NCBI GenBank assembly: GCA_035578155.1 | Contig: JAPWDM010000004.1 | Span: forward strand, 57,462,660-57,526,659 | Reading direction: 5' to 3' | From: Brachynemurus nebulosus | Lineage: Eukaryota; Arthropoda; Insecta; Neuroptera; Myrmeleontidae | DNA: 64,000 nt | In this document: positions 23,640 to 35,987 of the stretch, in pieces | Layout: every line of letters begins with the position of its first letter | Numbering within the stretch: position 1 is the stretch's first letter | Program-made: the position numbers and the translations under genes | Notes under the pieces: generated by a model | Databases searched by the model: none | Told to the model about the DNA's origin: nothing | The model's input: only the letters and a program-made list of their open reading frames with translations

Positions 23640-25560
23640 AACTATATATATATATATAATATAGGGTGCTCCAGGCTCCACGGACAATACGAATCGTCCG
23701 ATTTTGGCTAGTTTAGGAGTTATTTAATTTTTATTGTATTTTAATTACAATTTCGCCTAAAAAATCCGCAATTTTAGCCAAATTATTTACACTACCGTCC
23801 TGACGGCATGTTTTTTAGGATGATAGTTCAGGGAATACCATGTTATACAAATAGTGGAAACACCCTCAATTGTCAATTGTCTGAACTGGATATTTTAAAA
23901 ATTTTTTGACAAAAAAAGGACGAATCCGATTAAGGCTCATTTTTCGCTCATAGTAAATATGCAAAAAAAAAATTCACTTTAAAGAAATCTAATTGTGCAT
24001 TTATTTTACAGAAGATATTATGTGCTTTAACGCGGTGTAATTTTTATTTCATAAAGTTTGAGTAATATTATATTGCGTCCTAAAGTTGAGTTTTTCACAT
24101 ATTTTTTAGCTTCTTTCACATTATTTTAACAAATAATGTGAAAAACTTTGTTTCATAAAGAAACCTTCAAAGTACTTAATTCAAATTAACATACGTTACT
24201 TTACGTTCAATATACTGTTGAATGAAATTAATTTGGAGTTGGTACCTTGTGCGCTTTTGTGAAAAAACAAAAATAATTGAAACAAATATCATAATATGTT
24301 AAACCCAGCATCATAATATAATGCGTTCATATCACAGCATGCACAAATAATAAACACATAGTAAACAATCAATATTTCATTTTAAAGTATTTTTGACTAT
24401 TTTGTCTGTTTATAAAGTGAAAACAATGCCTGCTAAACAATGTGGTTGTCGTAGAAAATGGAAAAAAATATTTGTGGCTCGTATTTGTACTAATAATTAT
24501 TGTATATTATGTGATTGAGGTTGTAAGTTGCATATAATACACCAGGGACAAAGTTATACGTAAGAGCCGCGTAGCGGCGAGTACGTAATTGTGCGAGTGT
24601 GTAATATGTCTTACAACCGAGTTATGTACTATACTTTATCTACGACTAATATGAAATTCACAATAAATGATAAAAATGTGATACAAATACAATACATTAA
24701 AATTATGTACAATTTAAAATTTATTAAAAGCAAATATAAACATTCAGTTGCTAGGTAAAATTTTTGTACAGATTCTAATATAATATACAATATAAGAATT
24801 AACAAAAGTGTGGTAAACTGTGGTATTTTACGCATACATGAGTGTAAATAGCTACTTTTTGTACAGCTCCATGTAAAACATAGCTTACCTATCTTCTGAT
24901 TCTTTTACCATTTCCGTACAAAATTTTAAATTTCGTTCCTAGTCACTGAGTAATAAAATATGTTTCCGTTATATGACATGGGTAACACCGTTCCGTTGGA
25001 AGATTAGGTTTATTTATATGCTAAGAGTTCTTACAATAGTAACAGCTTCTACTATTTGCAGTAAACAACAGTAACGTTTAAAATAATTTTATTTTGTTTA
25101 TGAATTTAAGATTAAAAATTAAAATATGAACTTTTACCATTTTTGAGTTTATAATATTTTTTTTTTATGTGAAATCATGGGAGTGGCCAAATAAAATTGG
25201 CACAAAAAAGATGTTTTTAAGATAGATTCTAAAATCATTCCGTGTCTTAAGATTTTTAGTTAGAGCCTAGTAAAGTGGGAGATAAAAATTTCAGTTGGAT
25301 ACAATTTTAATAATAAGTTATTTTCCTGTTTATAAAGTGTACCTTTAAATAGGAAACTTGCACGATAGTATGAGAGATCAGTTCCTCAGTTATTATCCTT
25401 ATAAAAAAAAAAACCATGACACTAGCATTAATAACTTGACAGAATCGTGAAATTTGTCGTTAATTTCAAGTAAATTCAAAGTTAAATAATAATTCTTAAC
25501 ACACCGATTCAATCCCCATGTATGTATCGTTCAATTATAGCTAGTTAAATATATAAACTC
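23640..25560. other. Non-coding stretch with small hairpins
   Basis: No gene was recognised. A repeat-like block starts TAGGGTGCTCCAGGCTCCAC at 23664. Local hairpins occur at 24115-24152 (TTCACATTATTT/AAATAATGTGAA) and at 24530-24620, where ACGTAAGAGCCGCGTAGCGGCG is bracketed by GTTGYA and TACAAC. A 30-codon frame at 24426 is considered chance. Confidence 0.35.
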
Positions 25561-25561
25561 G

Positions 25562-25562
<1 letters not shown>

Positions 25563-25616
<54 letters not shown>
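25563..25616. repeat. (TA)n microsatellite
   Basis: Pure TA repeat of about 54 bp abutting the left arm of the inverted-repeat element at 25611-26040. Confidence 0.9.
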
Positions 25617-26040
<424 letters not shown>

Positions 26041-26061
26041 TATATATATATATATATATAT

Positions 26062-26730
26062 AAACAAAGAATTCAATTTTAGCTTTAAGATATAGATACA
26101 TGAATGTTTGTACGTGATCTTCAAACTTATTGATATCAAGGTATTATACGAAACACATACCTGCTACAACCACTATTTACACAAATCCTGTAGCTGATCA
26201 AACCATTTCAGATCCAGACTCTATACAGCGAAGAGAAAATTTTAGTGCTTTCAGAGTAGATTTACTAAAATAAAAAATCAACTTGTACCTATATTGATCC
26301 TTTACAAAACCCTCAATTTTTATCATTGCCGCAACGGGAAAAAATAGAAGTTTTGTACAGGACTCATTATTATTACACTCCTTTTATATAATAGCAAAAA
26401 TTAGAAAATTATGAATATATATACACTTATCGATTTTATCGAATCCTATGTTTCTATGTTCTACTGAAACTTGTCTGGTGGTTTCCGTACAGTAACATGC
26501 TAGTGACGTCTATATTAAGTCAAGTTATTTAGCGAACATTACTCATTGTCAGTGTAAGAATTATTTGCATACAGTATATAGGTAAGACCGTAGAAATATA
26601 TTCAATATTTGTTATAGTGTTACGCTAACTATAAGAGAAATATTAGGTAAGGAGTTTTTTCACTCATTAACCAATTATTACAATTTTAAGACCTATGAAA
26701 TTCAAAATTTAACCATAATATTTACTGATT
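26062..26730. other. Non-coding stretch, no gene seen
   Basis: AT-rich sequence without recognisable coding or repeat content. Confidence 0.35.
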
Positions 26731-26731
26731 T

Positions 26732-26950
26732 GAGTGTTACTTTATGGTATTCCATATTTGTACATAATAAAATAAATATTTTACTTATTGTTAGCAAAAA
26801 ATACTACGTTTACTTTTTAATTGTAATAATTGTATGAAGCTTTGAAACAGTTTCAAAATGGGCTTTTAAGCTTTTAACAATTATCACAACCCAAAAAATT
26901 TAATGTAGTATTTTTTGCTAAGTAAAATATTTGTTTTATTATTTACAAAA
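26732..26950. mobile_element. Hairpin MITE with the TTTATGG head motif, copy 1
   Basis: Begins GATTTGAGTGTTACTTTATG and TATTCCATATTTG, then a left arm (26767-26810, with TAGCAAAAAATACTAC) and a right arm (26903-26944, GTAGTATTTTTTGCTA). The same head precedes different hairpins at 35988 and 43166. Confidence 0.6.
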
Positions 26951-27939
26951 TTTAATCATACCTAAAAGGATGACTATTTACTAATAATATTATGTAGGTA
27001 ATATGTTATTTGAAAAAAAAAAAAAAATACATCAATTTTAGCTCACGCAAGCAGTTTTTTTTAAAGAAAAGTGTCTTATTTAATATTTTTGGTTGAATTG
27101 AAACAAGAACTAACTAACCAGTACACCATTTAGTGGTTAACAGCAAAATATTTAGCGCTTAACGAGGATTATTTCAGTGGTTAACGAGTTTCAAATCACA
27201 TCTAGCTAACAATTTGATTGTATAAGAAACGGCAGCTGTACATCTTCGAATCTGTATGTCTGTAAACTGTACTTCGAAGAATGTACTAACTTCTTCAAGC
27301 AGCTTCGCCTCGGTGTTACACTTGAAAATATGTTTAGTAGTGACCTCTGCATCGACAGTTCTATACAATATAATACAAAGAAGTACAAAACTTAAACATG
27401 TTTAAGATTAAATATACAAATTTGCCGTAGTGGCATAAAAACGATACTTGTTTCTCCATATTCATATTATTAAACAATATAACATACACAAGAATGTATA
27501 TACAACTTACATATTTTAAGTGCCTAGTGACGACAATAATTTCTAAGAACATGAATCAATGTTTTGTATATTGGAACATATCGTAAACGAATGTATCGAG
27601 TACACAGAAACATTAATTTCATTTCTAAATACCAATTAACCAGTCTTTTTTTTATTGCATTGATTAGTGTTAAATACTTGGACACTTAGGTATACAGTGA
27701 CCTAATCCTTAGCATGCCTAATTTGAGTTATATATACCCAAAAATTGTTTATAATGTTATTTAAAATGATTACATTGAAAACTAAACTAGTAATCGACTT
27801 TTATCCTTGAAATTGGGATTAATTACAATTGAACTACTGAACTTTGCCACTCTAATGTTTTCATGTATATATTACGCTCGAAGACCGAAAACACTTATTG
27901 GGGAAAGGTGAACGACTAAAACGCGTTGTGGTTGATCCA
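26951..27939. other. Non-coding stretch, no convincing gene
   Basis: A minus-strand frame of 64 codons at 27174-27368 is open but matches nothing recognised. An acceptor-like tract and ATG are absent, so it is not called. CAGTGGTTAACGAG/AGTGGTTAACAGC phrases near 27130-27190 form a small local repeat. Confidence 0.3.
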
Positions 27940-28525
27940 TTTCGCTCAATGAGCGTTTTTACATTTTCACAGTTAGAATGCTTAACTATTTTAGACGAAC
28001 AGGGGCTATGTTATATGAGGTCCCCCGGGGTCCTGGGATTCGAAAAGCGTCAAAAATAAACTACTGAAACAATTCTGAAAATTTTTTTCACTGTTAGAGG
28101 GCTAAACTATTTTAGATCGAAATAGGTCGCATAGGTTATATTATATGAAGCACGCTAGGTTCTTGCGATCCCCAAAAGGCCAGAAATAAACTATCGAACC
28201 GATTTTGAAAATTTTTTCACTATCAGGGAGCTAAATTACTTTAGATATATAGCGATTATCTATACGAGATCCAGCAAAGGCCTAGTGCGCAAAAGCATAA
28301 AATAAAGTACCTATTTAGAAACTAGTGATTTAGAAATTTCTTCACCTTTCGAAAATTGAGCTATTTTAGGTGGATACACGCTCCACGTTATGTTACACAA
28401 GGTCAACTAGTGTCCTGTGAACCGAAAAGAACCAATAATATACTAGACAACCGATTTTGAAAATATTTTCACTGTTAGAAAGCTAAGCTATTTTAAATAG
28501 ATATAGCCTATGTTATATAGTGAGA
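27940..28525 (+). repeat. 119-bp-unit repeat array, about 5 units
   Basis: Repeated order: GATTTTGAAAATTTTTTCAC, TGTTAGAGGGCTAAACTATT, TTAGAT, TATGTTATATGAGG and CCAAAAGGCCAGAAATAAACT. Units are 110-120 bp and about 75-85% alike by eye. The foldback element at 28556 follows the last unit. Confidence 0.75.
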
Positions 28526-28840
28526 ATTTTAATGTTTGAATGTTATGCAATAGCCTAGTGAACATTTTTCTGTAAATTTTATGTCACAGTGACAGAACTG
28601 AAAGTCACGTGTTACATAAAATTTGAGTCACATATAACTCACATGTAACTTACAATTTCCCACTTATAAACGTAACAATTTGACGTAACATTGTTATGTT
28701 CTTGTTACGTTTCAGGAAAATATAACTTTGATGTTAGCTAATAGATAAAAATACGCCTTACGCCTTCTTTTGCAAAAAACAAATTCAAAATTCCCTTTCT
28801 TTGTTTTTATTAACATTACATACACCTAAATTATTATTTC

Positions 28841-28940
28841 TTTTTTTTTTGTCGACTGTTGCAGGATTCGATCCATTATCCAATTCGAAGCTGAAGCATC
28901 TTTTAAATTATCGATAGTCTTAACCACTAGACCAAACTCA
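28841..28940 (-). repeat. tRNA-derived retroposon (SINE-like) with A-tail
   Basis: On the minus strand it begins TGAGTTTGGTCTAGTGGTTA (A box TGGTCTAGTGGTTA). A B box GGATCGAATCCTGC follows about 45 nt later, and it closes with ten A at 28850-28841. The box spacing and lack of good acceptor pairing argue against a working tRNA. A retroposed tRNA-like sequence with an internal Pol III promoter and poly(A) end fits best. Confidence 0.6.
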
Positions 28941-29154
28941 CTTATTTATTCTCATCGTTATATATTAATATATATCACAAAATAATAAATAAAGCCTTAC
29001 AAGAATTTTCATAACAGTTTCATTTTTAACTTAATAACAAAATTAACGTTGTTTTAACGACGTATTAACGTATTAACGTATTAGCGTATTTAATGAAATG
29101 TCACAATCATGACTCTTTTGTTATGTTTTGTGACGTTTCAATATTAATAAAACA

Positions 29155-29400
29155 TTCGTCCATCCATTTCATCCATCCATTTTTGTATAAGTCGATTTAT
29201 GTTATTTGTTATATGGGTTATGGGGTTATATTATATAATATAACCGCATAACCCGTATAACAAATAACATAAATCGACTTATACAAAAATGGATGGATGA
29301 ATGGATTTGTTATACGGGTTATGGGGTTATATTATATAATATAACCCCACAATCCATATAACGAATAACATAAATCTTATGCAAAAATGAATGGATGAAA
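29155..29400. repeat. Stacked palindromes in the foldback element
   Basis: GGGTTATGGGGTTATATTAT/ATAATATAACCCCA-type palindromes occur twice. Each is flanked by inverted TTTTTGTATAAGTCGATTTA/TAAATCGACTTATACAAAAA and ATGGATGGATGA blocks. Such DNA can extrude cruciforms. Confidence 0.75.
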
Positions 29401-30054
29401 TTTAGTTACATCAGACACCAACAGGGGATAGATTGAAAAAAAACTGCAGGAATCTTTAAACTGATAATTCCTCTCTAATTGATACATTTAAAATGAATAT
29501 GATAACAAAACATTTCACAAGTGACAAGTGAAATGTTTTATTAATATTGATACGTCACAAAAACATAACAAAAGAGTCATGATTGTGACATTTCATTAAA
29601 ACAACGTTAATACGTCGCAAAAACGTAACATAAAAGTACTGTTGTGACGTTTTGTTCAAAGTAACATTGTTAGGTCATCAGGACATAACAAAAGAGTCAT
29701 GGTTGTGACATGTCATTAAAGTAACGTTGATACGGCACAAAAACATAACATAAGAGTCAGTTGTGTGAGGTTTTATCAAAGTAACATTGTTAGGTTGCGA
29801 AGACATAACATAAGAGTCACACTGTGACGTTTTATCAAAGCAACCTTGATACATCATCTAAACGTAACATAGCAGTCACAAATGTGACATTTTATTACAG
29901 TCACAATGGCATGTAACTGTTACGTAACATACAGGTAACAATTGTATATAACATAAAACTCTAATTTTATATAATTGTTATGTCACCCATAAGTCAAAAA
30001 AGTTACGTAACTTGTTATTTCCTTGTTACATCAGATTTACATTCTATGTTCTCT

Positions 30055-31554
30055 GGGAGGTAATTTAATATAAATTATAAAATACCCGCATATAGAAAAT
30101 AGTTGATCAGATTTATATATCATGAGCGTCAAATATTTTTTGTTTTGGAGAAACTTCATAATTATTTTTTATTATAGCATCATAAATCAAATTACTTCCA
30201 AAACTAACGTACTATTACTGAATATTTTAGTTTAAAGCATGTTCTGAGCCAACAAAACAATACTTCAAACAATAACAATGTAATAAAGTAAAATGTAAAG
30301 TAAAAAAAAGTTTTTTAAGAAAAACCTTTTATTTAAAAATGGGCTAAAAAAATAAAATAACCTTTGAATGAAGTTTGAAGCAATATGCAACGTAATTTAT
30401 AAAAGCTTGACCCGTTATCATTAATTATTTCTCTTTTGGCTGTTTTGGATATAAGTGTAGCTATCTTACTTTTCACTAGTTACCATACATACATATTTAT
30501 TGTTGATTAACGGAAATTGAATGAATGAATGTTTAAAATAATCTTGTAGTAAGCAGTAAGCGATCGATAATCAATATTCATAATAAGTACATAAATAATT
30601 ACATACACATGCACACGTGGATGTTATGTACATATATGGTATTGTATACAATATACATGCATATTATCATTATATACGTTTTCATTGTAAGTTTTAAATG
30701 GTCGGAAATTTATTAACAATACCATGTCCATCATATCCTATCCGATATGTCCATTAAACTGCTTGAAACAAGCATTAACGGACAGTAACATTATCTGGAA
30801 GTTTTCTATTCAAAAATGGAAATATACTAAATACATGCATATATACCCTCTCGTCGGGCCTGTTTGCACATACTCTTTACGTACAATTATGTTTCCATAT
30901 ACATTTGAAAATAAAATTAAGTTAAAGGGAGATTATGATTTATGTAAATTGGACACACGATAACATCAAAAAAATTTTTTTTTTTACATTTCAACTATTG
31001 TTTAGCAATTCTGTAGTAAGTCCACAAACATGACTAATTTCGCTAATTTTTAGCATTTTTTTGGGAATATTGTTATTTTTAAGACAAGAAAAACACAACT
31101 TACCACCGTAGATTTTACCTATAATATTCTCCAGTTCCTAAGTTATTCTGAGACGAAATCATAAAGTGTAGTCTTTGTCCTTCATATATTTAAAAAAAAA
31201 TTATGGAAACCGAAGATAAGAAATGTTTAAGCCACAGTCAGAATTATGTTTCCTTACAAAAATTAATAATAAAATTTCAAGTTTTCAAATTATAAACCAT
31301 TCTAATTAATATAATTTATCTATACTCATTAAAAAACAAATTAATGAAACACCAAAAAATTTAGAAATTCTTACTTATTTTCAAGAGGCAGTATCTTAGT
31401 TTAAAAATGGTCAAACAATTTTTTTACAAAGAATGTTTTAAAACTTGAAACTTTTAAAGTTAGAATATAAAAAAAAAATTTACAGGATAATATTTTTTTA
31501 AATGGTAATTACTAAGAAATTACAAGAAAAAAGAAATTACAAGAAAAAGAACAT
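30055..31554. other. Non-coding stretch with one half-copy of a hairpin family
   Basis: 30295-30475 (TTTATTTAAAAATGGGCTAA, GAAGTTTGAAGCAATATGCA, TTTATAAAAGCTTGA) is a single arm of the inverted repeat at 58333-58856. The rest is AT-rich with no recognised gene. An open frame at 30724-30963 has no recognisable similarity. Confidence 0.45.
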
Positions 31555-31830
31555 CGATGGCGCTTGAAATTACTATAGCCAGTAGATACTACAGCCACGG
31601 TCTATGTTGAATCCAGGGCCAAAGCAATGTGTTGTACGTTCGCCCCCACAGATGACGACTTTACTCAATTGCCAGGATCCCCTTCTTCAAACAGTACCGC
31701 TAAGTCACACATGAGTTAGTACGGCTACTTGGTTAGCCTGCTAGCCAGCTAGCAGTTATCACCAAGCACGTGGTCTAGTCTAAACCGGGCGAGGGGTTGG
31801 ATTTGTGCCCGGCATTATTAAACCTTTTAA
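31555..31830. other. GC-richer block just upstream of the LDLa gene exons, unclassified
   Basis: About 275 bp with near-even base composition in a roughly 70% AT setting. It contains the palindromic TTAGCCTGCTAGCCAGCTAG, GATGGCGCTTGAAAT and GGTTGGATTTGTGCCCGGC. On the minus strand a short frame with CGGERTTHCFGPGF is open. It could be a SINE or other retroposon, or a conserved non-coding element of the neighbouring gene. Confidence 0.3.
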
Positions 31831-32091
31831 TTAACAATACTAAGAACAGTACCTTGAATTCAAATTAAAATTAAACACGATTTAAAGATTTTGATTTTAA
31901 ATTAAATTAATATTTGATTTTATCTTTTTTCAAAAAGTAGTATTTGATTATGAATAATATTTAATATTTTCCTCAATGTGTTTTTAATATTTTGTACTTT
32001 TATTACGTATCTATATAGAGTTATAGACAATAAACTGAAACCCTTTCTAATTCAGAGTTTTGATTTTATTTATCAATTCTATTTGTTTCAG

Positions 32092-32730
32092 CGGCAAAAC
32101 CTGGTGATGTTTGTTACAGCAATGCCCACTGTCGACTATGGAATTTAAAAACACATTGTGAATTTTTAATACCAAATCTTTTTGGACGTTGTCAATGTAA
32201 TGCCCCGTTCCGTCAATTTGGTGACACATGTATCGATCAACCGTTACATCCAACGACATCACCACTATTTGATATAGTGCCTCATCAAACATCTGAGGAT
32301 ACGACCCCGATAAAAGATAATGCAATACCGAAATTACCGCCAGCAACTACAATGATATCAATAACTCCAGAAGAAATTACCACAGCTTCAGTAAAGTCAC
32401 TGTCAACACAAGGAACGCAATCAACTCTCAAAACAGAAGAAGTTAGCGATGATATTGAACAGCCAACCGCAGCAATTTATTCTACAACATTTTCATCGTC
32501 TTCTGAACTATATGAAAATTTGACAACACTATTGGAATTATCATATCGAACAACAACAATGGAACGGTATTCTACCCCGATTTCTATTGAGAATGTTCCT
32601 AGTTCCACAATTCCACCAACAACTTATCGAAGTATTTCTACGACAACTCCAACTGCTTTCACAACTATATCTATGTTTACAACAGAGCGATTTAATGCAG
32701 GTGAAGCAGTTCCAACCATATCCACAAAAT
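32092..32730 (+). CDS. Secreted EB/LDLa-repeat protein, internal exon (EB-like module and Ser/Thr-rich linker)
   Basis: Exon bounded by acceptor TTTGTTTCAG (ends 32091) and donor AAAAT/GTAAAT (32731). The frame starts with a split codon. It encodes a cysteine module, PGDVCYSNAHCRLW...HCEFLIPNLFGRCQCNAPFR...GDTCI, of EB/EGF-like type. About 150 residues rich in Thr, Ser and Pro follow (for example TTTYRSISTTTPTAFTTIS in part), a mucin-like stalk likely to be O-glycosylated. The exon ends with a split codon completed by 36318, giving an unbroken frame. The upstream exon(s) with start codon and signal peptide were not identified, so the gene is 5'-partial here. The open frame continuing past 32730 is intron read-through. 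Confidence 0.8.
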
Positions 32731-33310
32731 GTAAATACTATATTTTTGCTTACTTTAAAAAGTTTTCTTTAAATATTGTACTAAAATTGTTGGGTACAAG
32801 ACAACTGCACTCTCCTTCAAAACATACTTCCCGATTAGAAAGGGCAACTATACTCACTTTAAAACTCCCACTTCCCATCTCTTATTATAATTGCTATAGA
32901 AATCATAAACATCAGTGTTGCTCTTTAAATCCTCGAATTTACCATAGTATTTGCCTTTAACTTAGAATTTATCCACTAACTGACACTAGTACTAAAAATA
33001 TTTTTTTAAAGGATAATCGCTTGATAAAACTTGAAATTTTTTTGCACTTTAAACTTGTTCACTATATACCGAAAATTTCTTGGAATGAAGTGCGTGTTGC
33101 CTTTCGTAGACAGTACATTTGGCTTTAATTTATTTATTTAAAAGTCCTTCGATGGTCATTACTTTAGAAGTTCTTTCTGGTTAATAAGAAAACGCAATTC
33201 TAACTTTAGTCCTCGATATATCCTAAACCCAGGCTATTTTCCTTAATTTTCAAAAAACACGTTAGAACTCAGGAGTTATGGGATTATTTAGCTAACCATG
33301 TGTCTTCTAA

Positions 33311-33366
33311 ATTCATAACATCCTTAGAACATCTACATTTGTAGATGTTCTAAGGATGTTATGAAT
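33311..33366. repeat. Perfect 26-bp hairpin with 4-nt loop
   Basis: Arm 33311-33336 (ATTCATAACATCC... to ...CATCTAC) is the exact reverse complement of 33341-33366, with the loop ATTT. It lies in the intron of the LDLa gene. Exact matching implies a recent origin or maintained structure. Confidence 0.9.
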
Positions 33367-33767
33367 CGTTTGTAGAGAATCATATCAATCGAGAATAAAA
33401 AGTTAAGAAATGTCGTCATAAAGACCTTTCTTTTTATTTGATGATGACTTCAAGACTTTTTTATTCCTTATGATGATTTACATGAATTCATTTAATGAAA
33501 ACATGAATTTAAGGATACCTTGAACATAAAATAAATATGGTCAGTAAAACAATCATATAACTTCTGAGTTATTAGTGTGGTGTTTTTAATGATTTTAAAA
33601 TTTTTTATAATCCTTTACTGATCGTAGAAATAAAGTAAAGAAATTAAAGCTAAAAGTACGGCCTATTCTGATTTCAACAATTCGGTCTTGCTGTGGCAAA
33701 CGAGTATAGTTATCCGACGAGATTTAAACCACAAATGTTTATTATGTATTATTATATATTATACTTA

Positions 33768-34691
33768 TTAGGTGTACAACTTTGCTTCCGCCGTTTTTCT
33801 TTCAACATTCCAGGCTTTATTGTAAAAAAAAAATTGGCTGTACATTTACGATTCAAAATATTGTGCATCTCTGGCCATTGCTTTCTCCTATTTTTCGGAC
33901 AGTGTGCGAATCCTACGTCGAAAAATCATCTTTTGAGGCGAAAAATAATCTGCTCATCTTTTGAGGCGATCAGCGTATCGATCTAATTTTTGACCAGAAC
34001 GAAAGTGCTGGTCAGCTAGGCCGTGTTTCATTGATTGAAACAAGTGATAATCAGAGGAAGCAATGCCGGAAGAATACAGCGGGTCGGATAGAACTTCCCA
34101 TTTCGTCGTTTCCAAGTATGCTTTGACCGACTATGAGACATGGGGCCGAGCAGTCTGCTGTCGAATCACTTTATCCTGTCTTTCGTTGTATTGTGGGCAT
34201 TTGTCTTTCAGTGCTCGGTTCACATGCATTAATACAATGGCCTTTAATACAAACCGCCTGTAATTGTTACGATTTTAGCAGCTCCGAATGTCAGCTTACT
34301 ACGCCGAATTTGTCCCACCAAATACAGAGTATGACCTCTGAGTCAAAATCACCGTTCTTAAAGCATTGACACGTTCTTTCACTAATAGTGGTCTCACTAT
34401 AAGTATTTGAGAGCATTCGGAAGTTTTTATTATTCCGCCTCAACCGGAAATTTCTTCATAGTGAAGTAGAAAATTAAAACCTCCCGCAAATGATGAGAAT
34501 TTGGCGTGTAAGCTGACATTTTCAATCGAAAATAACTTCATGATGCGGACACCAATCGACTAGTGTTTTAATGGGATTACTTTGACAAATGCCTAAGTTG
34601 ATTGGATGACGTCTACATTTCTTTATTTTCACCACCGCATACTGCAAAAGCCATTTATTGGAAAACAGCGGAAGCAAAGTTGTACACCTAA
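33768..34691 (-). mobile_element. Mariner element, deleted and dead
   Basis: Terminal inverted repeats TTAGGTGTACAACTTTGCTT...AAGCAAAGTTGTACACCTAA (about 27 bp with GCRGCGG) are flanked by TA at 33766-33767 and 34692-34693. At 924 bp it is shorter than the usual 1.3 kb mariner, so part is deleted. The broken transposase lies on the minus strand. Confidence 0.9.
33850..34360 (-). pseudogene. Mariner transposase remnant (C-terminal half)
   Basis: Reading leftward, degraded but clear mariner blocks are LYLVGQIRRS (from the family's conserved W-W-D segment), TITGGLY, then ARPHVS and VKAYLETTKWEVL. Next are the SDPLYSSGIASSDYHLFQSM block, where the family's third catalytic Asp lies, and HGLADQHFRSGQ. 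FFRRRIRTL and ARDAQYF close the protein. Many stops and frame changes interrupt it, and several residues of the catalytic segment are altered. Plus-strand frames across this region are shadows of this gene. Confidence 0.85.
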
Positions 34692-34693
34692 TA

Positions 34694-35987
34694 ATGTATA
34701 TTTATTGTTTATAATTTTAGAATTATTTCCCGAATGCAGTTGTCCAACACCTACTTTTTTTATACCAGAAACGGTCATTCATTGTCTTGATAAAGAAATA
34801 GATTTATTATGGAAGAAATGGGACAATATATTTTAAGGGGTTAATCAGGATTAGAATCTAAAAAAAGACACATTTTCAATAATTTTTTCTAAAGAAACCT
34901 TATACGCAATCAATCTGAGACCTTATACACATTATTAGGCATTCCTTTAAGTATCAAAAAAAATTTAATTTCCCTTTTCCCGATGACGATTCATTTTATA
35001 CACAGTGTTAAAGTCGACGCTTCAAAAAAAAAAAAACATCGTTTTCGGCTGCCAAAAAACAGCTTCAACGGGTGGTCAGAAATTAGAAAATCGAACAGGG
35101 TTTTGAAGAAAACAAATTTTCTGAGTCCCTGAACCTAAAATTACATTAATTCAGAAAGAAAATAAGAACCTGTAAGCTTTTGAAAAAAAATCCAAAAATC
35201 CCGGGTTTTTTGTTATTATTGTCTGTAAAAACGGGTTGAAATTTAAACGGAGTGAATTTTTTAGGTTCAGGGACTAAAAAAAAATATTACGCTTCCAGCC
35301 CGCCCTTATATATTATAATTAATAGAGAGTTACCGGCTGCAGCGTGACAGCCGATTTGAAAATGTAGTTTTGTTAACAGGCATTTAAAAATTTTTTTCCA
35401 ATTTTTTTTTTTTTAAATCGATTAAATCCAAAGAAATTGCTTCAATTTATTTAATCCGCTATCTCAGGACCATACAAGAGCCCGAAGGTATCCTCATACA
35501 ATATTCTTCCTACTCAACAATCATTTGTTTTCTAATCGTCCTCGCCTTCAGAGATTTTGCAGTCCAGTGTTCTTGCAAAATTTTAACACGTTCGTTGTCT
35601 CTTTTAGTAATGTAATTGTATGCATGCAGTCCAACGTTAAACCCCAGCACATTGAAAAATTTTCATAAGGACTCTGATTCTTTATTAAAAACACAAACGT
35701 ATATCTAAGAGGACAATTCAGCCACTTTACTGGTTGCGAAAGTAGATATTTAGTAGATATTTAAATTACTGACTAAAGCCTTATTTTAATTGTTGTATAT
35801 CTAAAGCGAATTTATATAATGGCACTTATGAAACTTTCAGAACAGCAGCAGAATAGGAAAAAGCGTTTTCTCGTATTTTTTTTAATGCTAACAAATCTCC
35901 ACATGTGAAGTAGTCAGGGGCCACACACATGAGAAGTTCTCAAAGGTGAATCCGGCCCTGTTTATGCCTGATATAAAAATACAAAAT
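34694..35987. other. Intronic non-coding sequence
   Basis: No gene was recognised. A GGTTCAGGGAC / GTCCCTGAACC inverted pair lies at about 35263-35275 and 35120-35135, with related AT-rich flanks, suggesting a small inverted-repeat element of about 160 bp. The end at about 35940-35958 looks like a hAT terminus. Confidence 0.35.

Larger units (their letters stand above)
28556..30054. mobile_element. Foldback element 1 with tandem-repeat arms
   Basis: Ends AGTGAACATTTTTCTGTAAA and (reverse complement of the right end) AGAGAACATAGAATGTAAAT are inverted. The right arm (29515-29930) has about six units of 60 bp built from AAAACATAACAAAAGAGTCA, TGTGAC and AAAGTAACGTTGATACG. The left arm has inverted partners (28580-28740 and 29035-29150). 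The centre holds stacked palindromes (29155-29400) and a tRNA-derived retroposon. Long inverted arms of short tandem repeats are the hallmark of foldback (FB-type) elements. No transposase. Confidence 0.7.

Noticed and set aside
24426..24518. Small Cys-rich 30-codon peptide starting MPAKQCGC
   Set aside because: No signal peptide, splice context, homology or conserved neighbour supports it. Chance length for this composition.
27174..27552. Minus-strand gene with overlapping 60-64-codon frames
   Set aside because: Two overlapping frames are open, but neither shows a known domain, codon bias or splice partners.
28851..28940. Functional tRNA gene on the minus strand
   Set aside because: The A and B boxes are good, but box spacing is too long, acceptor-stem pairing is poor and an A-tail follows. 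A retroposed tRNA-like sequence fits better.
31755..31830. tRNA-like A box (GTGGTCTAGT) and B box (GGTTGGATTT)
   Set aside because: The two boxes are only about 25 nt apart, too close for a tRNA or Pol III promoter, and the B box is weak.
32277..32960. Single-exon reading of the Ser/Thr-rich region running to 32960
   Set aside because: Sequence after 32730 loses the Thr/Ser/Pro character, and a GT donor at 32731 gives an exact frame match to the LDLa exon. The tail is intron read-through.
34063..34369. Plus-strand open frames in the mariner region
   Set aside because: They are antisense shadows of the degenerate minus-strand mariner transposase.
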